DNA of 64,000 nucleotides from positions 124,001 to 188,000 of the forward strand of contig DATNPX010000030.1 of the NCBI GenBank assembly GCA_036702975.1. The letters run 5' to 3'. The translations under genes were made by a program, and so were the position numbers. The stretch is from DATNPX01 sp036702975. Its GTDB lineage: Bacteria > Cyanobacteriota > Vampirovibrionia > Obscuribacterales > Obscuribacteraceae. Below, piece after piece: positions 35,011-42,900 of this stretch. Numbering within the stretch: the first letter of the stretch is position 1; each line of letters begins with the position of its first letter. The notes below the pieces were generated by a model. The model saw only the letters and a program-made list of their open reading frames with translations. It did no database searches and was not told the origin of the DNA.

Positions 35011-36367
35011 ACCAAAAGTCGATCAGGGATGGCGCTTGAAAGCGCTTCCAATCAGGGTTCCAGGCACGCCGGATGCCTGCACGCTCTGGATTGAACCACG
35101 CTTGATCGTGATATTACTTCTGGTGCCTGTTATCTATGTCTTTGCTGGTGAAACAGGTAACCAGTGGTTCTATCTTCTGGCTGCGTCAATTATTTCGGCT
35201 TTGATCATGGGTGTTCTCATCCCGCTTTTGACTGTCCTGGAAGTGGATGCGCATGCAAGCTTGCCATCCAGTGCCGTAGCTGGTGAACGCGTGCCGGTAA
35301 AGGTATCGCTCAACAGAAAAACCAAATTTGGACCATTTGTTGCCGCTATTCCGTTGCGTTGGCTAATCATTAAGGTTTCAGTGAAGAGCAACGATGTGCG
35401 CATCAGCCAGATTGAGCCGATTGTGGTCGAAGCTGTTGACGAAGAAATGCAATTGTTTACGGAGACGCCGCCTGCCAAGCGTGGTGTTTGTAAGTTATCC
35501 GGAGTTGAGATCTACAGCTGCTATCCGTTCGGAATCGTTTGGTGGTCCCGTAGAATCACGCCGCAATCTGATGATCCGTTTTCCACTCAGACTCTTACTA
35601 TCTATCCCCCGCTTGTCTTAATGGAAGGCCACTTCTTGTATCGCATTCGTGCTGCACAAGAAGCACCCACCGGCATGTCGTCACGTCGCGTGCAAACGAG
35701 AGGACAGTCGATGTCGGTTAAAGGTGTGCGCGAATTCCGGCATGGCGACAGCCCCCGTATGGTGCACTGGCCCAGCAGCGCTCGTCTGGGAAAGTTGCTT
35801 GTGCGTGAGTATGAGTCAGAAGGTATGCCAGGTTTCGACCTGCTGCTGAACTTGCGCAATAATTGGCGTAGTGAAGAGCAATTTGAACTGGCGGTTGCGT
35901 TGGCTCATTCGATCTGCCACCTCGGTTACAAAGTCGGATTATTGCCAGAGTTCATAGTCATTCCAAATCTAGATGATGATTCTCCTACATTGCCTTCGTT
36001 TATGTCCGACATGCCAACCGTGCATGCTGGACTTTCTCGCATGTCGGAGATTTTGGCACGTGTTGAAATCATTCACGACGAAGCCACTGCTGACGAGCGT
36101 CTGGCTGACTTGGGCGAACATTCATCGCAGGCTCTTATAACGATTCGCCCGGCGGAACCGTCTCTCAATCATGTTGTGGATGATCCCGATCTTGCCGTCG
36201 AACTGGCTGTTATTCCCCGTACCCATAGTGCCGCAAGTGGTGCCGTGATTCAGGATGTTCATATGCCGATGCACGAAGGCGGTATTGCCAACCGGCGCCA
36301 GGGTGGAAAATCATCGGGACGTGTACTGGCTGTTCTCCAAAGTTTTGAGGAGTTCGTCAAGCTATGA
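34961..36367 (+). CDS. DUF58 membrane protein
   Basis: A 468-residue membrane protein with two hydrophobic helices at about residues 46-95 followed by a beta-rich domain and the DUF58 signature RGQSMSVKGVREFRHGDSPRMVHWPSSARLGKLLVREYESE at about residue 245, then a VWA-like Rossmann region starting with FDLLLNLRNNW. Works with MoxR in the same operon; the usual pairing implies assembly of a surface or wall-related complex, but no direct role is known. The start overlaps moxR, and the ATG lacks a strong ribosome binding site, as expected with coupled translation. The stop overlaps the next gene (ATGA). Confidence 0.88.
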   Translation: MQISLNEYWNKSPFLSKPKVDQGWRLKALPIRVPGTPDACTLWIEPRLIVILLLVPVIYVFAGETGNQWFYLLAASIISALIMGVLIPLLTVLEVDAHASLPSSAVAGERVPVKVSLNRKTKFGPFVAAIPLRWLIIKVSVKSNDVRISQIEPIVVEAVDEEMQLFTETPPAKRGVCKLSGVEIYSCYPFGIVWWSRRITPQSDDPFSTQTLTIYPPLVLMEGHFLYRIRAAQEAPTGMSSRRVQTRGQSMSVKGVREFRHGDSPRMVHWPSSARLGKLLVREYESEGMPGFDLLLNLRNNWRSEEQFELAVALAHSICHLGYKVGLLPEFIVIPNLDDDSPTLPSFMSDMPTVHAGLSRMSEILARVEIIHDEATADERLADLGEHSSQALITIRPAEPSLNHVVDDPDLAVELAVIPRTHSAASGAVIQDVHMPMHEGGIANRRQGGKSSGRVLAVLQSFEEFVKL

Positions 36368-39306
36368 ACTCTTTTGGTCGAGACGAGAACGAAGAGAGCA
36401 ATGAAGCGGTTGTATCGACTGCTGAACCAACGCGTCGAGGTATGCCTGAGAAGAACGGCAAGAAAAAGGAGACCAAAGCAAGGCCTACACCGAAAACTGA
36501 GCATTCGGTCGAGCTGCGAGCAACTGCTACCGCAATCGCGCTGCTTTGCATTGTCGTTGCTGCGACATACACAAAGATGAGTTTTGTCTTTGGTATTTTG
36601 TATTTTTGGCTGGCAGCGACTGGCAGTTATGTGAGTTTCTATTTGCGAGGAAGACGAGTTCCCTGGCTAGTTTGGCTAATAGGACTGGGGCTTCTTGGTG
36701 TAATGGCTCAATTTTGTCTGGAGATTTATGCTGAATTTCGCATCGGACGAATTGAAGGTTTGATTCCATTCATTCACGTTTTGATTGGACTGCTGACGCT
36801 TCAAACATTCGACCTGGAAACGAAAACTGACATCAATGTATCAGTTTTGATAGCACTCGGGCTCTTTACCTGTACTGCCGTGATTGGAACCGACCTTGTA
36901 TTTGGATTTTTCGTCCTGGTGCTGGTTTTGCTCGGGACCTTGATGCTTTATTTTGAGTCTGTGGCGCGAACTAAAGCTAACGAACCGGAAAAGAAACCGA
37001 CTACTAGCCCGGTACCGCTAACGGTGGCACCACGGCCAACGTCTGGTATGTCTGTTCTACCGATTCTTTCCATTCCAGCTCTGAGCTTTTTATTCTTTCT
37101 GATGTTGCCGCGTGTAGATTCCATCGTCGATGTTTTTGTTAACTACGTGCACTCGTTCAATAAGGGTGACCAGCCTAAACTTTCTTTCTTGCCGGGTCCG
37201 GATATTGCGCCTGATCTTCGTCAGGATAAAAACAAAGACAAAGCTAAAGATAACAAAGACAAAAACAAAGACGACAAAGGTAAAGGGCAAAAGCCGAACG
37301 ATTTTCAGTTTGGCACTATGTCCAAAGACGGCAAGCCTGGTGGTACTGGTGGTGCCCCGGGAGCTGGAGGAAAAGATAACAAAGATTCCAAAGATAAAGG
37401 CGGAGCTTCCGCTTCTGCTGACGGCAAAAAAGATGCCACTGGTACTGCTAATAGTGGTGGTAAGGACGAAAAAGGTAAGGGCAGCACCATCCTTGCTGGT
37501 AAAGACAAGCAAGGTGGAAAAGGTAACGATGGCAAAAGTGGTGGCACGGCGAAAAACGGACAACCGCTGCCCGGAGACAAGAAGTCTGCCGAAGAGAGAG
37601 AAGCTGAGCGAAAAGAAGAACAACAGGCAGAAGCGCAGGAGTCAGATCAGCTTGTTTTTCGCAACGCGGAAGCTGCGCAGAACGACAATGAACTGGTGAT
37701 GTATGTCGCTTCTCCGGAAACAGTCTATTTGCGCCGCATGTATTTTGACGAATATGACGGACACCATTGGACTGTGAGTAAACACACCGCAGTCGCAGAT
37801 TGCGAAAAAATGGCTGGAAACTATGCTGAACTTGGTGGCGTCCCATCTCTGCACGTGCCGAAAACAATGAAAACTAAAGAGGTGGTGCAGCAAATTACAG
37901 TCATGGCCTCAATCGGACATGTGCTACCCACTGCAGATGTTCCGCAAAGTGTGGCTATTGGCGATGAGAAGATAACTGTCGACGACTACGGTGTTGTTCG
38001 TTGCAAAAATCCATTGCGCGAAGTCACCAACTATGAAGTGATCTCAAAAGTGCCGGTTTTTGACCTGAATGCATTGGCACAAGTTAAGACCCCCGAGCCT
38101 TCCGCCGAGTTCAAAATCAAGTTTGCAAATTACTTGCAACTGCCGGAAAAGCTTCCGACTGAAATAGAAGCAGAGGCACAGAGGGTTGGAGAAGGCGATG
38201 GCAACTGGTTTGTTAGGGCAGAACGCATCAGTCAATACTTAAAAAGAAGCTGCAAGTATTCCACGGTTCCTTACACAGAAAACCCTGATAGTGACGTGGT
38301 TGCCGATTTTCTGTTTAAGAAGAAAGCGGGGGCTTGCGGTGAGTTTTCTTCTGCCTTTGTGATCTTATGCCGTTGCAACGGCATCCCTGCGCGAGTTGTC
38401 GGCGGCTACTCGCCCGGAGACTATGACTCGCAAAAGGACAGACGTGAGATTCGCGCCAAAGACGGTCACTCCTGGGGCGAAATCTATTTGCCCGATACTG
38501 GTTGGATTCCCTTTGATGCTACTCCAAGCGGCACGCTTCCCAATCCACCTGAGAATGTCAATCCGATGGTGGCTGCAGTTGACCGCTCTTTGAAAGAGTT
38601 CGCTGCCAACTTTAGCGCACAGCAAATGGACCGTCAGTTCAGTCATGGCCGCGATCAGAACTACGCCGTCAGCATGAAAGACGCGAAGGTACATGGTCTA
38701 AAAAATACACCCACCAACAATTCCAATCCGCAATTGGATTTGTCAAAAGGTCAAAACAAAGATGACCGCCAAAATCCGCCCCCTCAGGTACAACCACAAG
38801 TACAGGTACCTCGCCCGGACGAGCGCCCGAAGGGATATGACTTCCGCGACAGCACTCAAAAGACTGGACATCAGGTCGAGCCGTGGGTGTTTGTCTTAAT
38901 AGGTGCCGGAGTTTTGTTGGTAGTGGGTGCCGGATTCGCTGCCTATGTGTTTCGCGCGCATTTGCGTCGTTTTATTTTCAGGTCGGAATTTCCCCGAGTA
39001 TCAAAGGGGGTCAAACCATCGACTCTTGTTTATTTGAAGCTTTCAGACGATTTGCGCCGCCTGAAGGTTTTGCGCAGACCAAGCGATACGGCCGAAGACC
39101 TGAACCGGCGCTTTTTCGATAATTTTTCTGAGGATCAGCCGTGCCATCCTGAGTTGCCGTCGCTGTTCCAGCAGTTTATGGAGCTGTATTGGCAAGACAG
39201 ATTCGGCTCTGAGGAAGATTCGGTGGAAAATTACAAGCAATTGCGCGAGATTGGAACCCGCATCCATATGCTGGCCAAGGCTAAGCCGGTCGATAAGGCA
39301 TCCTGA
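36364..39306 (+). CDS. TgpA-like membrane transglutaminase-domain protein
   Basis: A 980-residue protein with N-terminal hydrophobic helices (about residues 55-255, DUF3488-like), a long Lys/Asp/Gly/Ala-rich low-complexity region (about 285-425), a papain-like transglutaminase domain with Cys658 (AGACGEFSSAFVILCR), His702 (KDGHSWGEIYL) and Asp718 (WIPFDATPSG), one further helix near 840-865, and a C-terminal DUF4129-like domain. This is the same architecture as TgpA of Pseudomonas, which is paired with MoxR and DUF58 genes. The catalytic triad sits outside the membrane. Unlike family members, the long charged spacer is unusually extended. It probably acts in peptide cleavage or crosslinking at the cell surface; substrate unknown. 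Confidence 0.88.
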   Translation: MNSFGRDENEESNEAVVSTAEPTRRGMPEKNGKKKETKARPTPKTEHSVELRATATAIALLCIVVAATYTKMSFVFGILYFWLAATGSYVSFYLRGRRVPWLVWLIGLGLLGVMAQFCLEIYAEFRIGRIEGLIPFIHVLIGLLTLQTFDLETKTDINVSVLIALGLFTCTAVIGTDLVFGFFVLVLVLLGTLMLYFESVARTKANEPEKKPTTSPVPLTVAPRPTSGMSVLPILSIPALSFLFFLMLPRVDSIVDVFVNYVHSFNKGDQPKLSFLPGPDIAPDLRQDKNKDKAKDNKDKNKDDKGKGQKPNDFQFGTMSKDGKPGGTGGAPGAGGKDNKDSKDKGGASASADGKKDATGTANSGGKDEKGKGSTILAGKDKQGGKGNDGKSGGTAKNGQPLPGDKKSAEEREAERKEEQQAEAQESDQLVFRNAEAAQNDNELVMYVASPETVYLRRMYFDEYDGHHWTVSKHTAVADCEKMAGNYAELGGVPSLHVPKTMKTKEVVQQITVMASIGHVLPTADVPQSVAIGDEKITVDDYGVVRCKNPLREVTNYEVISKVPVFDLNALAQVKTPEPSAEFKIKFANYLQLPEKLPTEIEAEAQRVGEGDGNWFVRAERISQYLKRSCKYSTVPYTENPDSDVVADFLFKKKAGACGEFSSAFVILCRCNGIPARVVGGYSPGDYDSQKDRREIRAKDGHSWGEIYLPDTGWIPFDATPSGTLPNPPENVNPMVAAVDRSLKEFAANFSAQQMDRQFSHGRDQNYAVSMKDAKVHGLKNTPTNNSNPQLDLSKGQNKDDRQNPPPQVQPQVQVPRPDERPKGYDFRDSTQKTGHQVEPWVFVLIGAGVLLVVGAGFAAYVFRAHLRRFIFRSEFPRVSKGVKPSTLVYLKLSDDLRRLKVLRRPSDTAEDLNRRFFDNFSEDQPCHPELPSLFQQFMELYWQDRFGSEEDSVENYKQLREIGTRIHMLAKAKPVDKAS

Positions 39307-39400
39307 TTGCCGGGAATCTAGCTTTCGGTCTTTGTCTCTTGGTAACGACTAGAGCGAAAGAGCGAGCCTGGTGCAAGTGTTTTGGGCACCGAGAGTGCTT

Positions 39401-39420
39401 GATTGTTTTCAAAAACAATC
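39401..39420. promoter_or_regulatory. perfect palindrome upstream of the AAA ATPase gene
   Basis: GATTGTTTT-CA-AAAACAATC is a 9-bp perfect inverted repeat with a two-base centre, 90 bases before the AAA ATPase start. Such compact AT-rich palindromes are typical of repressor operators. It follows the transglutaminase gene by about 95 bases, so it could also mark the start of a new transcription unit. Confidence 0.45.
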
Positions 39421-39510
39421 GTTAGAGGCCCTAGTAATAGAGATATTTACGCGATAAAGTGGTGTAGAGCGAGTCACCGCTTCGAGTGCGCACACAAAGA
39501 GAGAAAGCAA

Positions 39511-40797
39511 ATGGTTCAACAGGTAAAGACTGGTACCCAACAACAGCAGGAGTTTGTTCCTCCTTATCCAGCCACAATTCAGGATCTTGGACTGAAAGAA
39601 GGCTTCCTTGAAGAACTAGTTCTAAAGGACATTTATCTCGTTAACTTCGCCTTAGGTCGAGAAATTGCCTCTCGTACCATGATTCCGTTCAAGATCGTGG
39701 AAGAAATTCTCGAAGTCTTGAAGAAGCAACTCCTCGTTGAAGTCAGAAGCTCGGGCGGTTTGGCGGACTATGAATACACTCCGACAGAAAAAGGCAGAGA
39801 CCGCGCCCGTGCATACTTTGACCACAATGCTTACGTCGGCGCCTGTCCGGTACCGTGGAACCGATACATCGATTCGCTGAAGTATCAGACCATCCGTCGC
39901 GAGTCAGTGACACCCCGCGACCTGGAAGTTGCATTCTCCGACATCATGGTCAATCGCCGAACCATCAACTCTGTTGGTCCTGCTATCAACTCGGGGCGTG
40001 GGATGTTCTTGTTCGGTGAAGCCGGAAACGGTAAGACATCAATCGCTGAGCGTATCGTCCGCAGCTTTAAGGGTCACATTTTCATTCCCTACGCTGTAGA
40101 AATCGATGGACAGATCATTCGCGTCTATGACTCACACAACCACGAACAAGTGTCGGCGGCAAACTATCCTCGTGACTATGACCACCGCTGGGTACGAATT
40201 CAACGCCCCTGCGTAGTCGTAGGTGGCGAGTTGACTATCGACATGCTCGAATTGCAATTCGACTTTGGTACCAAGCTCTACGAAGCACCAATTCAGCTCA
40301 AATCAAACTGCGGATTGTTGCTGATCGACGACTTTGGCCGCCAGAGAATCGACCACAAATCACTCTTGAACAGATGGATCGTACCGTTGGAAAAGAGAGT
40401 CGATTATCTCTCACTGCACACCGGTAAGAAACTTGAAGTTCCGTTCGAACAGCTGATTGTTTTCTCGACAAACTTGAATCCGGCAGACCTGGTAGACGAA
40501 GCGTTCTTGAGACGTATTCCGTACAAGATCAATATCACCAATCCAACTGAAGATGAGTTCAAGTGGATCTTCCTGCAATACTGCCAGAGAACAGGTGTTC
40601 CGTACAATGAAGAAGCGGTCAACTATCTGATCGAGTCGCAGTATCGCAGTGGACGCCGCAACATGCGTTGTTGCCATCCGCGTGACGTTGTTGACCAGGT
40701 CATCAATCTCTGTGCGTTCCTTCAGACTGATCCTCGTCTCTCACGCGAATATATTGACCACGCATGCGCGGTCTACTTCGCGGCCATGGGTAAGTAA
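39511..40797 (+). CDS. AAA ATPase with N-terminal winged-helix-like region
   Basis: A 428-residue ATPase. Residues about 15-95 form a helical region resembling a winged-helix domain (DLGLKEGFLEELVLKDIYLVNFALG, then VEEILEVLKKQLLVEVRSSGG.ADYEYTPTEKGRDRA). The AAA core has Walker A LFGEAGNGKTSIAERIVRS, Walker B GLLLIDDFGRQ and a sensor region IVFSTNLNPADLVDEAFLRRI. The ATG at 39511 with AGAGA upstream is chosen over the frame start at 39403. The fold is compatible with a DNA- or protein-remodelling ATPase; the partner is unknown. A terminator follows, so it is monocistronic. Confidence 0.8.
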   Translation: MVQQVKTGTQQQQEFVPPYPATIQDLGLKEGFLEELVLKDIYLVNFALGREIASRTMIPFKIVEEILEVLKKQLLVEVRSSGGLADYEYTPTEKGRDRARAYFDHNAYVGACPVPWNRYIDSLKYQTIRRESVTPRDLEVAFSDIMVNRRTINSVGPAINSGRGMFLFGEAGNGKTSIAERIVRSFKGHIFIPYAVEIDGQIIRVYDSHNHEQVSAANYPRDYDHRWVRIQRPCVVVGGELTIDMLELQFDFGTKLYEAPIQLKSNCGLLLIDDFGRQRIDHKSLLNRWIVPLEKRVDYLSLHTGKKLEVPFEQLIVFSTNLNPADLVDEAFLRRIPYKINITNPTEDEFKWIFLQYCQRTGVPYNEEAVNYLIESQYRSGRRNMRCCHPRDVVDQVINLCAFLQTDPRLSREYIDHACAVYFAAMGK

Positions 40798-40844
40798 ACA
40801 GAAGAAGGTATCATCGGGATCTAGGCAATCCAGAAAGAATTATT

Positions 40845-40876
40845 GGGGGTGGCATATGCCACCTCCTTTAGTCTTT
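40845..40876 (+). terminator. intrinsic terminator after the AAA ATPase
   Basis: GGGGGTGGCAT and ATGCCACCTCC form an 11-bp stem with one G-T pair and no loop bases to spare, followed by TTTAGTCTTT. The rest of the gap to 41103 shows no gene. Confidence 0.75.
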
Positions 40877-41103
40877 AGGCACCGTAACTGGTGGCAATAG
40901 GACATCGGGAAACGATATCGCATCGGGATTCGCAAGATGTGAATGCGTTAATGCTTCTGCTCTCTTTTGCGCTCGCTGAGTCGAATTTGAGTTTACATCA
41001 ATGAGCATTTGTTCAGCTTAATAGATGTGAATCTGTTTTCCGCGCGGATACCGATTTACAATCCCCTTCAGACCTGACTCTATCTTTGATTCGAGCGCTT
41101 GCC

Positions 41104-42900
41104 ATGCTAGCATTATTGAGCCGAAAATTGCGTTTACGGCCTGGCTGGCAGCAACCTGTGAATCTGGACCCTCGACTGCTAAAGGCGGTCTTTAATTTCA
41201 TGCATAACGAAGACTCCGGTCAGAGTAATCCAGCGGAAGAGGAAGAACGTTTGTCTTCCGATTCTGTCGTAGATTGCTCCGCGGAGTCGCATCTGTCAGA
41301 GGCGAAGCTAAAGACAGATGCTGAAGGCGTTGCTTTGGGCTCAGAGGCGACCTCTACCCTCGATGAACTGTACGAGTTTGAGGAGTTCGGTGAGGTCGAA
41401 GCTGGTGAAGAATATAATGAACAAGCCGAATTTGCGGAAGTGACTGTTGCCACCGCATCTGGTGAAATCTCGACTGTCACTGAGGAACTCTATGCCGAGG
41501 CTGCAGCCAAGCTGAGAGCATATCTTAGCCAGAGCGCCGAAGACTTAGTCGGTACATCTGAGTCACAGCGCAGTCAACTGGAGAAAGCCTTCAATGCGCA
41601 GGCAACAGATGCTCATCAACTCGAGCCCGAAGACCGAGCGGCTCGCCGAATGCAGGCGAAGCTTTCTAGAGAATCGTTCAGAAAAAGCTTGCGTGATGGC
41701 GTTCCGTCGCGAAGAGTTGAGAATATCCTTGCCAGGGCTCTGCGGCGTTCGACAGAGTTCACGCTGACTGCTAGCAGGTTAAGCAGACTAGAGCGCCTTG
41801 CCAGCCTGGTAATAGTGGCGACCAGCCTTACTTGGATCGTGCTTCTGGTTTTGCAGCAACTTAGCTTTGAGATCGTTCCTTGGGGCGCGGTCTTGATGTT
41901 CGCGACTATTTTCTCGTTGGCGCGCTTTTTGAGCGAACATCAAGTGAGCATCTTCGAAGTCTTGAATCTGACCTCGAAAAGTCCGGTCAGTTTCAATCAG
42001 TCTTTTGCCTTTTGCTATCTCAGTTTCTCTGTGTTCCTGTGGGCTGGGATCTGGCTTGCACATGGAGTAGACCTTCATCCAAAGCCGATTGTTCGGCATC
42101 AAGTCGTGGATATTGAGTTGGTATCAGACAAAGACTTTGCCGATAGGAAAGATATATTGCCAGGCTCGGTCGAGAAGCCTTCTTTGAAATCGCAAAAGCA
42201 CGAATCGGAGCAAGTTAAACCTGAGCCTGCGCCAACGCAGCAACACAGCACTTTTGCCCATGCGAGAAGTTCGCTTCCAAGCATCAGCGCTCCGACAACT
42301 ACTCACGTTGCTATGAAAAACGTCGCGCCTGCTGAACAGATAAAGGTCCAACCGAAGCAGACTTCGCTGAGACCGCAAAATTACATCATCAATGTTGCCG
42401 AGGCTCCCCAAGCTACGCGCGGAACTCAAGCTCAAATCACGGCCAAAGGTGAGACGAAGAGTCGCAGCCGTCAGGCTGAATTAGAGGAAGTGGCACCACC
42501 TGAGATGGTTGAAATTACAGAGAATCAGGGTGACAACGGCAACGAAGCCTTTCAGCCCGGAGGACATTCAACTGGTGGAACCGGAAAGAAAACGCAACTT
42601 GTCTCTTATTTGAAAGAGATTCATCGACGAATAAAACACGCATGGAAACCGCCGGGCGGCGAAACGCACAGTGCTGAGATTCTATTCCGCATCAAAAAAT
42701 CAGGAACGCTCGCCTCTATCAAACTTGTCACTTCGTCAGGTGACTCAGACACTGATGAGAGTGCAATGCATGCCATTGCGGCCTGCTCTCCTTTCAAGGC
42801 TCTGCCGACTGACTATCCGGGACAATATCTCGACTTGCTGTACACCTTCAACTACAACGTGGATGAATTGTCTGAGATTGAAGGACATGCCTGGCACTAG
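41104..42900 (+). CDS. membrane protein with C-terminal TonB-like domain
   Basis: A protein of about 598 residues. The first 200 are acidic and soluble (Glu-rich coiled-coil-like). About three membrane helices lie between residues 230 and 325. A Pro/Gln/Thr/Lys-rich linker runs to about 490, and the last 90 residues fit a TonB C-terminal domain: SYLKEIHRRIKHAWKPPGG...AEILFRIKKSGTLASIKLVTSSGD...ALPTDYPGQYLDLLYTFNYN. TonB-type domains transfer energy or contact envelope proteins, but no ExbB/ExbD genes are near and the N-terminus is not the usual single helix. ATG 41104 is chosen; TTG 41086 is possible. The stop overlaps the convergent comEC gene in CTAG. Confidence 0.75.
   Translation: MLALLSRKLRLRPGWQQPVNLDPRLLKAVFNFMHNEDSGQSNPAEEEERLSSDSVVDCSAESHLSEAKLKTDAEGVALGSEATSTLDELYEFEEFGEVEAGEEYNEQAEFAEVTVATASGEISTVTEELYAEAAAKLRAYLSQSAEDLVGTSESQRSQLEKAFNAQATDAHQLEPEDRAARRMQAKLSRESFRKSLRDGVPSRRVENILARALRRSTEFTLTASRLSRLERLASLVIVATSLTWIVLLVLQQLSFEIVPWGAVLMFATIFSLARFLSEHQVSIFEVLNLTSKSPVSFNQSFAFCYLSFSVFLWAGIWLAHGVDLHPKPIVRHQVVDIELVSDKDFADRKDILPGSVEKPSLKSQKHESEQVKPEPAPTQQHSTFAHARSSLPSISAPTTTHVAMKNVAPAEQIKVQPKQTSLRPQNYIINVAEAPQATRGTQAQITAKGETKSRSRQAELEEVAPPEMVEITENQGDNGNEAFQPGGHSTGGTGKKTQLVSYLKEIHRRIKHAWKPPGGETHSAEILFRIKKSGTLASIKLVTSSGDSDTDESAMHAIAACSPFKALPTDYPGQYLDLLYTFNYNVDELSEIEGHAWH

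Noticed and set aside
37229..37620. long frames on other strands in the charged linker of the transglutaminase gene
   Set aside because: They are shadows of the low-complexity coding sequence.
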